Positions 1 through 13,100 of a stretch of 64,000 nt of DNA are shown in pieces (within the stretch, counting starts at the first letter, position 1; each line of letters begins with the position of its first letter). The notes under the pieces were generated by a model. That model did no database searches. It saw only the letters and a program-made list of their open reading frames with translations, and had not been told where the DNA came from. The translations under genes and the position numbers were made by a program. This DNA is from Branchiostoma floridae (taxonomy: Eukaryota; Chordata; Leptocardii; Amphioxiformes; Branchiostomatidae): contig NC_049990.1 of NCBI RefSeq assembly GCF_000003815.2, positions 11,809,549-11,873,548 on the forward strand. Direction: 5' to 3'.

Positions 1-165
1 CGTTACTAATCACCAAGCCACCTTAATGCATGTATAGGATTTAAATACCTTACGTAGATGATGGTCTTTAATATTTTTGTCACAAAATAACATACTGACA
101 ACATAGCACATTAAACTACAGAACTGGCCGTGTGCATTCTAGCTCTGCCGCAAGGTGGCGCTCAC

Positions 166-1136
166 CCTCAGTGATGACCTGTGCTTGGAGAGTACGGATA
201 TTTAACGAACCAACTCCGACGTCAACCGTCTCGACAATAGGTTTGGAGACGACCGGCTTGACGACCATGGCCCTCGCGTCGTTGTGTTTCTCCCCCAGGG
301 AGAACGTCCTGGAGCGCCGCGGGGGTGCCCGCGGGTGCCCGCTGTCCCGAACGTCGACAAAGAATGGGCTCCCTAGAATGTGACAAAACAGATTTATTAT
401 ATTTACTAGAGAGATAATGTTTGCAAGCAAATAGATAATGTTTACATTCACACGGTATTGCCTAACAAGCTACTGCTCTCTTTATTTTTGCTCAAACACA
501 TTCGGTGACCAGCCACTCCAGCTCTGTCCTGCCACTTGCTACATAATGTAGTTGAACACAATAGATTGTCTCCTACACCTCCAGTAACCATGGTGAGAGG
601 GGTCGGGTCAAGGTCATTGACCTTATTTGTTTAGAGATCTACAGGAAGAAGAAGAAGAAGAAGAAAGAAAGCAAAAACAATGTTTCCCTTCCATGAACTT
701 CAAGGTAAACATAAGTACATTTTATCGGCACGTACTTTAAGTCAATTTGTTTTAGAGTAAATTTTGTTGCTACTATTCTTTTTCCCTCCAATACCAAAGC
801 GTGATTTTTACTTGATGAGTGAGATTTTGAGACTATTTCGAACTATTTATTAATATATTTGATTCGACTTGGATAGAGAATTTTTCAAGTCTGCAAAGTG
901 CAGAAATCACAACTGCGTGCATCTGTATCCCAATGAAGCTGGTTCTGAACGTGACTTACCCGGTACAGGTTCCTGGTTGAAAGTTATGGTGATTTTGTGC
1001 ACCCCCACATCCTCTGGCATGAACCCCACATTGTAGAGTCTGGGCGCTTCTCTGGAGCTCATGTAATGTGGGATCCTGTTTCCTTCACACGTCACCTCAA
1101 CGTCTACTGTACCCATACCCGCATGGCCTGTGTCAA
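166..1136 (-). CDS. FLN: Filamin cassette 6, partial (exons 24-25)
   Basis: Exons: 1136-960 (177 nt) and 372-166 (207 nt), joined CCG G|GG AGC to give P-G-S-P-F. Exon 24 starts VDTGHAGMG at the edge of a tandem array that repeats this exon start. Exon 25 is 60 nt longer than the matching exon in other cassettes. After GSPFFVDVRD it has a Pro/Arg-rich, then Val/Lys/Pro-rich insert before DVGVGSLNI. The donor is GAGG|GTGAGC. Bases 1-165 are intron; the rest of the cassette lies outside the window. Confidence 0.85.
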
Positions 1137-4100
1137 CTGGAGAAATAACAAGTTTTATGGTAACAGTTCCCATACCCTCATGGCCTGTGTCAACTGGAGA
1201 AATAACACGTTTTACGGTAACAGTCTTCATACCCGTATGGCCTGTGTCAACTGGAGAAATAACACATTTTACAGTAAAGGTGTCCATACATGACCTGTGT
1301 CAACTGTAGACATAACAACTTTTACGGTAACAGTCCCCATACCCGCATGGCCTATGTCAACTGTAGACATAACAAGTTTTACGGTAACAGTTTCCGTACT
1401 CTCATGGCCTATGCCAACTGTAGACAGTACAAATTATACTTTAACAGTCCCCATACCTGCATGGCCTGTGTCAACTGTATTGAGTTTATTGTAGACATTA
1501 CAAGTTTTACGGTAACAGTCCCCATACCCGCATGACCGTTGCATGTGTCAGCTGTAGATATAACTACTTTTATGGTAACAGTTCCAATGCCCTGTATAAA
1601 CTGAAATGAAATAGAGCACTGTTCCCATAAGGGCATGGCCAATCACTATTCGCGAGATATTGAAATCAGCACCAAGGACAGCATCTGTTCATAACTATTA
1701 CTCCGCACTGTTTTGTCTTACGTTTAATTCTAACAACTGGACCTTTTTGTGGAATATAATTGTTTCTTACCTTGAAACCTGATTTCCCTGCCCTCGTACC
1801 CCACCCCCGGAAGTTTACTGACCGTGACCTTTGACACATCATACACGTTACAGTAGAAAGGGCTGCCGCTGATTGGATGATCAGAGAAGTTCACGTCTAT
1901 CCTATGCTGACCTGGAAATGAAAGAATCCTTCTAAGACAGATGCTTTTATACTTCCGGGTCATTGTCATGTGAAAAATAGATGATATGATACAATACATA
2001 CTACATTGTTCAAGTAGTTATAAGTGACAGATAGGAAAAGGTACATTATGAAAATAATCAATATTTAATTTGGTGACCATTTGCCAAAAGTTAGGGACCT
2101 CTCTAGCAATGCAGCAATTGATATGTTAGAGCTGTTTTTGAAAAATCTTTCAAGCTACTTTTCGTTAGCGAAGTACTAAAAAGTATGCACAATAGAAATG
2201 CTACGCAATGGGTTTATCATAGAAACAATCAAGCTTATTTATTCTCAGACTAATCATCATCATCATAATATTAGACTAATAGTATGTTATGAACTCCATA
2301 TATGAACATGAGCTACATATTATATACAAAGAAAGGAAATCAAACAAAAGTCGTTCCTGATCGTACCTACTTCTGTCGGGAGGTACTGAATGGCATACGT
2401 CCCGTCATACGTCGGGGCGATGGTGCAGGGCACTCTTCTACCGCTAGGGGCTGGGACGTGGTGAAGACAAAAATGTGTCAGTACACCAGCAACTTACCAT
2501 ATTAGGTATGAAACCATAATTTACCAATATGCATCCACCATACCTCATATATGTCCATAGGCTTTCAAGGGCATGTACAACTGGGATCTAGCTAACGGTT
2601 TAGTACCATATACCACTGTAACCAAGGTACCGGTCTAGTACAATTACGTCTTAACAATTTGACAATCTGTAAGATAAAAATATATTCTTACCGTTAATTG
2701 TGGCAGTAACGGTTCCTCTATGTTCACCGTTAGGATCTACTGTGAAGTGTGCCTGTCTGTTGATGGGCACGGACTGGATTCCTGAGCCAAAGGCGGTAAC
2801 TCTCCCCGGATCAAGGACGTTAACTCGGAATGGGCTTCCTGAAGAATGACATACAGGATTTCAAAGATTTTCTACTTTCATAGAGAATTGTGTAAAAAAA
2901 AAGTGGAACGTCCATCAAGTTTTAATACATATTAAACACAAGACAATAGTATGAGAAGATGACTAGTTCCATCTCTTTAATATATATAATATGTAGGTAA
3001 AGAAGCAGTTTTAAGTATAAGGCCAATTTGGAAGGGCAAATACTTGACGAACATCTCATGCTATGGGCATGTCAGGACACGTAATTTGCGCAATATCTCG
3101 TATCTCACTAATAACTCCCGATACTTAGTGTTGTCTAAAGTGCGTTTGCGCAATCTTCTTCTTTCGGTAATGTTCAGCTGCCGAAGAATCGGAAATTACT
3201 GACATTCATGTATCGTGGCCATGCATGTATTGTATCTTTTAGTTGATATCCGCATTCCGACTACCAAGACACGCTTTATTCTCAAATATCTCCTCACCTT
3301 GTACGGGGATACCATTGAAGAGAACCTGTATATCGTGAGGACCTTGGATCTCTGGGAAGAACGTGACAGAGTAGACTCCTGTCTGTGACGGACTCCTGGC
3401 CACACTGGACGGAACCCGCCTTCCTGTAGTCGTCACATTCACGTCTATATTTCCCCTACCTGCACGGCTGGCGTCAACTATATGAGAACAGAGACGTTGG
3501 CATAAGATTCTCTTCTTTTACGGTCACATTTGCCGTTGGAAACTGAGCCCCGGCTGGGATCCGGATGTTTGCGGAATGAAAATTTAAGTATTTATCAAGG
3601 AATATACATATATTATGCTGATTATTAATTGTTATACGTTCTGCGTGTTTGTTGTCTTGTAGCCTGTAGTTTTCTATCCCCAAAACTTCCGAGGCGGGCC
3701 CCGGTTAGGAAAACTGACCCGCCGAAGCATTCGCAAGTTCCGAAAGGGCCTATGTTTTCAGTCTAATTCACAGACAAAACATACACACTTAAGCCATTAG
3801 GGTACTAGCTCTTATCTTCCAATGTCCGTTCAACCAACGGAAAGCAACACTCCCTGGCACTTTTGATCGATTGAAAGGACAGATGATTTGTTATTCGAAA
3901 GCTGTGATAAAAACAATCCAAAATCCTTTGGATTCTTTAACTCTATTGAAACACATTGTAATCATCAACAGTACACATAATAGGACAAGACACGTACCTT
4001 CAACCGTTGCTTCTTTTCCGACGACCAGACGATGCCTGTTTACGAGATGTACTTTTGTGACGTCAAACGCTTCAGATATGTACGGGCTTCCCACTGCTTC

Positions 4101-7100
4101 TGATCCGTCGTACGACACCTCTATCCGATGGGAACCTTTGGAAAGGCAAATTACGATTAAGACAACAACTGTTTTGGTGTAAACTAGGAAAATCGGTCAA
4201 AAGGAGGTGAGCTTCTTTTCTTTTTCTTAAACAAATAATTGCGCATATAACTTATAACCAACAGGTAGTCATACATACAATGCACCATTTAAAATCGATA
4301 AATAGGTTTATTTGATACACAATATCAGGAAATATTTACAATTGATTCGGTATCTTGGAATGAATAACTGATTGAAACCTTTGTACATCATTGTATTAGT
4401 CATGCCTGAAAGAAACATGCAGGCTCCACATGGTTTTGCTTACGATTGTCATCATCCCATTACCTGATCTGTGCGGTGTGTAACTACACTTGTACAGTCC
4501 CTGTTTCTCCTCCGTGACGTCACATGGTACCAGCTGGCCCTGGTCATCTACAGGTACGATAAGCGGCATTAGAAAGGCTCCTTCCCAGAGGCTTCGCCAA
4601 AAAAACAGCATTTTCAACCTTTGGTTTAGATTTCTCAGGACTTTGTTTTTACACTTACCAATAGTATTCAGGAAAAGTTGTGTAAACTGTGTACAAATCT
4701 CTGGATGCGTCTTACTCTAGATTAGAAGGCTGACTGTGTCTTACTTGAGTTTGGAATACTGAAGGTGTCTTGAATGAATGAATCATGAATGAATGTATCT
4801 TATTTAAGAATGGAGGGCCGACCGTGTCTTAGTTGAGACTGAAAGTCGATAAAGGTGTCTTGCTCTTGGAAGACTGGCTGTGTCTTCTTTTAGCTTAAAC
4901 TGTGTCTTACGAATTAAGATAGCTTATTAAGCCTAGGTCAAAACCCACCGTACGCGTGTTGTCAACGCGCGAAAAAGTAGGCAAATTTTGGGATCCGTTA
5001 CTGCTCGTACCGCCTCCGTACGAACTCCCATGGAATCCAACGGATTTGAGAGCACACAGACACACCGTAGTACCACAACGTCACAAATATATCAATTACG
5101 TCACCGATGTCAAGAGCAAATGATTGTTCCATACACAAAGGTCTATCATGAATGTCCCGTAGTGTTCTAGAACAGCATTTATATACATTGTTGTAGCGTC
5201 GCTGTGGAGCAGCAACCACAACACAACTACAAAGCTGAGATTGCCGTACGTGCAATTCCCAAGCGCCCCGTTGTGAAGCTAAACTCAACTCTCCATTTAA
5301 CAAAATGGGTGTCCGAGACAGGATCGCATCAGCATACCTGACAGTAGTGAGTGCCCTGTCAGTGCTTAGGCCTGGCGGTGGCGGTGAGGCCAAACTCAGC
5401 ATTGTTGTGCATGAGGGGAAGGTTGGACGACACAGCCAAGCCAAATATCTAGTGACAATTCGTCACGGTAAAGAGAAGAAGCACACGAAAAAGAGGAAAT
5501 CAGACGGTCTGCTCTGGGACCATGTGGCTGAATTTTCCCACTGGACGCCAAAAGACCCGCTGATACTAAAACTCCGTAAGGCGAAGCGGTGCAAGGACGC
5601 GACCATCGCTAAGCTCTCCATCGATGTGGCAGCGGCTCTAGAGTCAGTGGACGGCTTACCGAACAGGTGGTGGTACGCGATAGAGCGACTCGACAAAAGT
5701 GGACGTCAGAAGGAAGAGGTCTTCCTACAGATCACTGTTACTGTCGACGGTCGACAGATGAAGAAAGGTACTACGTGGTGTAAGGCCTTCTGTTTCTGTC
5801 TCTTAACAGTCGAGTTTGTACTATGTTCACCCTCTTGAGGCCATAGAGAAGTCGATTTAGGTTAGGTTAGGAAAAAGACATACCATACTGACGTTACTGG
5901 GCAACTATGTGTATGTATATGTATATGTGGTACTATATTTTGGTCTTGTTTGATAAAACGTTTGTATCAAACGTTAACATGACATTACTTTACAAATAGT
6001 GGCAAAGTGTGTGTCGAAATACACGATTCGACCGAACCAGTGTTCGACGCTTCAAAGCACTAAAGGTTCCGTCTTCTATAGAACGTAAACGCAAAACGGG
6101 TGCCTTCCATACTTCGTCGAGTGAACAAAAAATATACAGTATACACATAACGTTAAGTACTGTATCATTTTATTCAGACCCTGCCAAGCCTACTGAGAAA
6201 CCTGCCTCGACAGCAGCACAGACTACGCCGGAGCTGAAGGCCAGCTCACCACCGCCCGCGTCAACAACAGGCCCGGCGGCCAGCCAACCAGTTGTGGCCT
6301 CAGACGAAGCCAACAAGTCCTCTAGATCTGCCAAACGAGAGGACAAGGCAAGCCATGAGCGCCGTTCCTCAGTTTCACAGGAAGGAGAGGTTGGATCCGG
6401 CAGGTCAGACATCTCACCATCATGCGCAGCCGGCGACGTCAAGCCAGCGTCTTCAATCCCACCGTCCAGCCCACCTGCCTCATTCGACACACCGGACAAG
6501 GCTGGGACAAGTGGACATGGAGAGGGCGATGTCAAAGCGGGACCAGAGTGTCACGACTTTCGTGACAAAGACGGGGAAATCTCCGAAGTTCTAGTTCCCA
6601 CTGCTGTGGACTACACTGGCAACACCGACTCCGGACGGGGTCATCAAGGTAAGAAGTCTCAAGAAGATCTGTAAATAAACATTTTATTGACTAACCTTTT
6701 CTTACATATACTTGTAGATCCTATGAAGTTCCTCTCGGGAAAATACAAGCCATTTGTGATGGGGCAAGTACTCATCAACTTAATGAAATGAAGTGATTTA
6801 CTGCAGATTAAAACTTTTTCAAGAACAGCCAGTAGAAAGTAAACTTTCATTCTATTCAGGCCCAGCCAAGTCCGCACCCTTCAAGGAGACGGCTCTAGCG
6901 GCAGCTCCAGAGTTGCCAGTATCAGACATACATCAGGCGGGTCAGAAAGAAGCGGTGACCGTGTCTACGGACGTGGACAATGACTCCGGGCAAGGTAAGA
7001 CGCGTTTCAGCCATTATGATTTAACTTACCCTTAAAGGTAAATACAGACCTTTTCCGTTAAGGAAAGTACTCATCAAATTGGTAGTAAGATTGTAAACTT

Positions 7101-10100
7101 CAGCCATTATAATAATAAAACTTTAATTCTATTCAATCCCAGCCGAGTCCGCTACCACCAAGGAAGAACAAGAGGTGCCAAAACCTCGGATGGATCCGAA
7201 GGACGCGTTGACGGAGATGTATCTGAAGAACCTGAAACGAATCTTAGCACAACGTGACTTTCCTCAACACTTGGTCTCCCGATATGCCTGGATGATTGAA
7301 GGTTTGTCCAAAGACACCGAGATGGACCGACCTGCTAACAGCGACACGAACACAGACGGTCCTGGTGAGGTAGCCTCTTCTACACAGGGAGGAGGAGTGG
7401 CTCTTACACCAGCCAATCCACGTAACAAGAATACAGACGACCCTGAGTTCGAGAAGATGATGCACGTGTGGTCCATCGAAGATCTGTTGGATAAGTTCAC
7501 CAAGATGCGAAAGTCTGCAGATGAACTCCTCGCGTATGCCGAGTCCCTCCTAACCAAGCTCTCAGCCGCCGTGCCTCACGTTCTCGACTATCCGTTGATC
7601 AAGAACCTGCTCGCGCACGTGCCCGAGAGTACGTCTTACGATTTTCCCGATACTGAAGGTCTCAGCTTACAGGATCTCGAAGTCATTGAAGATAACCTGG
7701 CCAAGTTGTTGAAAGAAGAGAAGAATCGCGCAACGTACCTGAGAGAAAGGCTCATAGACGAACTTTGCTCCGTAGCAATGAACGAGGCTCCTCAAGTCCT
7801 GAGTAAAGAGGACTAAGTACTTACGACATTTAGAAAGGGAAGGGCTACAGCTCTGATGTATGATATGTCAACAGTTGTGACTTTATGCGTTTACCTGATG
7901 TATGATATGCCAACATTTTCTGAGTTTAGTTTTTAGAACCACTATGAACGTGTACTTTTTGTTATCAACATTTCGTTGAGGTTCGAATTGACAGATCACC
8001 CAACGAATTGAAACGAAACTTGTACTCAATGGCTATTGATTCTTGGTTAAAGAATCTTTGAATCTATCACGGCGACATGAATTTCTAAATCTACAAATCT
8101 TCCGCTACTAAGATATTATTGTTCATATTCCTCTCGTATTTCAGATGTCTTTAAGTAGAAGGGATTTAGAGAAGATTTCTTTTTTTACAACAAAAAGGGT
8201 TAATGGTTGGTAGCCATTTACATAACCGCATTGTATTAATTTACTTTACTGTACATGTATTTTGGAAAATGCTGTTTTTTCCTTTCGGCAAAGAAGAAAT
8301 TCTTCGTGGAAGTGACGCATTACAATGCCATATATCTGAAGAGTCATTGCAGATTTTTAATTTTAATTTTGACGCTAGATTTGCTTCTGACAGGGTTGAG
8401 AATTCCGATGGCTTATTTCACTGTAGTCATTTTGGTGGATCTTTAGTAGTGCAATACACCGATGCCATAGTCCCTCCCACCTTCGTCAAACATAGAAATG
8501 CAAAGTAAAACACAAAAATGCAAATAGTGGAAGGACATGCAGCCATTCTCTCATTGGTCGAACCACTAATTGGCATGCTAATATTGGCTGAGCTGCTAAT
8601 TGTGATGAACAGTGATGATCGGTCTATTGATCAGGTACACCATACTGTCGTGACAGTGAAAGAATGTATATGACCATCTTCATGTTGTTCAGGATTTGGT
8701 GACAACATTGAAAGCTGATTATATATGTTAATAAAGCTTTGAGTGTGTGTGTCAATTTCAATTTGCCTTGTCGTTACTTCACCCAGAAAGAGGAGAGAAT
8801 TGTTCTTGCATGTCTGTGTCTCTATAGCCTTGTTCACAACCCCAGGGGTGCCTAATCATGTGCACAAATCGTATGAGATTCATACGAATCTTACGAAAAA
8901 CGCACAAATCACTATGCGAAAGCATTTTTATAAAATACGCACGTACTTCAGAGATACGCACAGACGACGTACTTACACCTTGCACAACCGTGCGAGTGAT
9001 GTGCGTCAATCAGAAAGACATGGCCTTCCAAAATAACGTACTGACAAGAAAAAACACGGACGGCGAGTTTTAACCTAGGCTTTAATGTGCCTTAATCTAA
9101 GAGTGAAATACTGGTCTTTGATGCTTATGAGATGAAGGCTGGCTGTGCCTTACTGGAGAGTGGAAGGCTTGGTGTGTCTTACTTGAGATAAGATGGCTGA
9201 ATGTGTCTTACTTGATGTGTCTTATCTAAGAGTAGATGGCTGGCTGTGTCTCAGTTGAGATTGAAAGTCGATGAAGGTGTCTTGTACCTTATTTTAGCTT
9301 GAGATGGCTTAAGCCTTGTTCACAACCCGCCGTATGTGTAACTGCGTTCTCTCTACGCGCAAAAACGTGGGCAAATTTTGGGATCCGTAACTGCTAAGCT
9401 TAAGTACCGCCTCCGTACTAAATCCTACGGAATGCAACGAATTTGGAACACGCAGACACACCGTAGTACCACGACGTCACAAATATTTTGTCACAGGTGT
9501 CAAGAGTAAATGATTGTTCCATACACAAAGGTCCCTCGTGAATGTCCCGTAGTGTTCTAGAACAGCTTTACATTGTTGTAGCGTCGCTGTGGAGCAGCAA
9601 CCACAACACAACCACAAAGCTGAGGATGCCGTACGTGCAATTCTCAAGCGCCCCGTTGTGAAGCTTATTAATTCAACGCTCCATTTAACAAAATGGGTGT
9701 CCGAGACAGGATCGCATCAGCGTACATGACAGTAGTGTGGCCGTATCAGTTCTCAGGACTGGCGGTGGAGGTGAGGCCAAACTGAGCGTTTTTGTGCATG
9801 AGGGGAAGGTTGGTCGGCACAGCCAAGCCAAATATCTAGTGACAATTCGTCACGGTAAAGAGAAGAAGCAGACGAAAAAGAGAAAATCAGACGGTCTGCT
9901 CTGGGACCAAGCTGTGGAATTTCCCCACTTGTCGCCAAAAGACCCGCTGATACTAAAACTCCGTAAGGCGAAGCGGTGCAAGGACGCGGCCATCGCTAAG
10001 CTCTCCATCGATGTGGTAGCCGCTCTGGAGTCCGTGGATGGCTTACCAAACCGGTGGTGGTACGCGATAGAGCGACTCGACAAAAGTGGTCGTCAGAAGG

Positions 10101-13100
10101 AAGAGGTGTTCCTGCAGATCACGGTTACGGTCGACGGTCGGGAGGTGAAGAAAGGTACTACGTGTTGTCTGTTTCTGAACAGTGGAGTTTGTACTATGTT
10201 CCCCCTCTTGCAGTCATAGAGTAGCCGCTTTTGGTCTATCCGTTAGGAAAGAAGACATACAAAACCGACGTCTTAATGGACAACTAAAGCAACTGTATGT
10301 GTATGTGGAATCATATTTTTGTTCTTGTTTAAAAAAAACGTTTTTATCAAACGCTAAGATGACATTACTAATAGTGGCAAAGTGTGTGTCGAAATACACA
10401 GTTCGACCGAACCAGTGTTCGACGCTTCAAAGCACTAAAGGTTCCGTCTTCTATAGAACATAAACGCAAAACGGGTGCCTTCCATACTTCGTCTAGTGAA
10501 CATGAAATACTTAGTACGCAGTATACACATAACGTTACTGTATCATTTTATTCAGACCCTGCCAAGCCTGCAGAGGAGCCTGCCTCGACAGCAGCGCAAC
10601 AGAAGTCACAGACTACGCAGGAGCTGAAGGCCAACTTACCGCCGTCCGCATCAACAACAGGCCCGGCGGACAGCCAACCAGCTGCGGCTTCAACCTCAGA
10701 CACATCCGATGAGCCTACCACTAAACGAGAGGACAAGCCAAGCCATGAGCGCCGTTCCTCAGTTTCACAGGACGGAGAGGTTGGAACCGGAAGATCAAAC
10801 AGGAGAGCCATCTCACCATCATGCGCAGCAGGCGACGTCATGCGAGCGTCTTCACCCCCACCGTCCAGCCCGCCTGCCTCATTCGACACATCGGACAAGC
10901 CTGGGACAAGTGGACATGGAGAGGGCGATGTCAAGAAAGGCCCAGGGTGTCACCACTTTCGTGACAAGGATGGAGAAGTCTCCGAAGTTCACACTGCTGC
11001 GGACTGCCACACGTGCACGGGCAACATCGACCACGGACGTGGTCAAGGTAAGAACTCTCAAGTTGTTTGTACTGTAAACAAACCTTTCTTTGCACATATA
11101 TGTACGTGTACATCCTCTCAGGGGAAAATACAAACCCTTTGTGATAGGGCAAGTACTCATCAACATAATGTACTGAAATGATTTACTGCATATCAAAACA
11201 TTTTCAAGAACAGCCAGTAGAAAGTGAACTTTCATTATATTCAGACCCAGCGAAGTCCGCACCCTTCAAGGAAACGTCTACAGCGGCAGCACAAGAGGTG
11301 CCAGTATCAGGTATACATCAGAAAGAAATGGTGACTTTGTCTACGGACGTGGACAATGACTCCGAACGTCGTCAAGGTAAGACGCGTTTCAGTCAGAATG
11401 ATTTAACTTACCCCTAAACATAAGTACATGCCTTTTCTGATAAGAAAAGTACTCAGAAAATTGGTACTACTGGTAATAACATTGTAAAGATCAGCCACTA
11501 TAATAATAAAACTTTGATTCTTTCCAAACCCAGCCAAGTCCACCTCCCCCAAGAAGACGATGGAGCAAGAGATGCCAGAAACTCTGGTGGATCCGAAGGA
11601 CGCGTTGACTGAGATGTATCTAAAGAACCTGAAACGAATCTTAGCACAACGTGACTTTCCTCAATACTTGGTCCCCCGATATGCCTGGATGATTGAAGGT
11701 ATGTCCAAGGACACCGAATCAGAGCGACCTGCTACCAGCGACACGGACACAGACGGTCCCGGCGAGTCAGCATCTTCTACACAGGGAGGAGGAGTGTCTC
11801 TTACACCAGACAACACACATCCCCGTAACAAAGGCACAGACGACCCAGAGTTCGAAAAGATGATGCACGCGTGGTCAATCGAAGATCTGTGGGATAAGTT
11901 CACCAAGATGCGAAAGTCTGCGGATGAACTCCTCGCGTACGCTGAGTCCCTCCGGTCCAAGCTCTCAGCCGCCGTGCCTCACGTGCTCGCCTACCCGGTG
12001 ATCAAGAAACTGCTCGCGCACGTGCCCGAGCGTACGTCCTACGATTTACCCGATACTGAAGGCCTCAGCTTACAGGATCTCGAAGCCATTGAAGATAACC
12101 TGGCCAAATCATTGAAAGAAGAGAAGAGTCGCGCAACGTACCTGAGAGAAAGGCTCATAGACGAACTTTGCTCCGTAGCAATGAACGAGGCTCCTCAAGT
12201 CCTGAGTAAAGAGGACTAAGTACTTACGACATTTAAAATTAAAAGGGAAGGGCTACAGCTCTGATGTATGATATGTCAACAGTTGTGACTTTATGCGTTT
12301 ACCTGATTTGATGGTTTCATTTTCTGAGTTTAGTTTTTAGAACCACTATGAACACGTGTTGTTTTTGTTGTCAACATTTCTTAAGGCGCGAACTGACCGA
12401 TCACCCACTAAATTGAAACGAAACTTGTACTTCTTGCTCGGCTGTTGAATCCTTAACGGCTACATGACTTTCTAAAAGTACAAATCTTCCTCTACTAGGA
12501 AGCTACTGTTCATATTCCTCCTCTATTTCAGTTGTACATTAAGTATTGCCGATTTAGAGAAAATGTCTTTTTCTACAACAAAAAGGATTAGTGGTTGGTA
12601 GCCAGTTACATATTAGCCGCATTGACTATATTTTGGAAAATGTTGGTGTTTTCCCTCGCGTCTAAGAAGACCTTGATAGAGGCGAAGCATTATTATGCCA
12701 CATATCACGAGTAATGACATTTTTTTTTTCATTTTCAATTTGAAGTTAGTTTTGCATCTTACAAGTTTGAGTGTTCTAGTAGCTTCCTCTACTGCAGTCA
12801 TTTGGGTGGATCTCTACGAGCAGTGCAATAGACTGATATGCCATAGTCCCTCACACATTTGTCAAACGTAGAAATGCAAAGAAAACACAAAAATGCAAAT
12901 AGTTGACGGACATGCAGCCATTCTGTCATTGGTCGAACTTCTAATTGTCATGCTATCATTGGCTGAGCTGCCAATTGTGATAGACAGTGATGATCGGTCT
13001 ATTGATCAGGCACACTATACTGTACGTGGCAGTGAAATAATGTATGGCCTTGTAAATATATGCTGTTTGGGATTTGGTGACAACATTGAAAGCTGATAAT

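Noticed and set aside
997-1535. Plus-strand frames with repeated MACVNWRNN-type units
   Set aside because: They are the antisense of the 57-bp acceptor array; the minus strand holds the live filamin exon.
6170-6535. Minus-strand frames opposite exon 2 of the nested genes
   Set aside because: Shadows of a Ser/Pro/Ala-rich exon; the plus frame has matching splice sites in both copies.
8500-8620. ATGCAAAT octamer and ATTGG boxes 3' of each nested gene, as if a histone-type promoter
   Set aside because: They lie before the conserved poly(A) signal, no start codon follows, and conservation is explained by the duplication.
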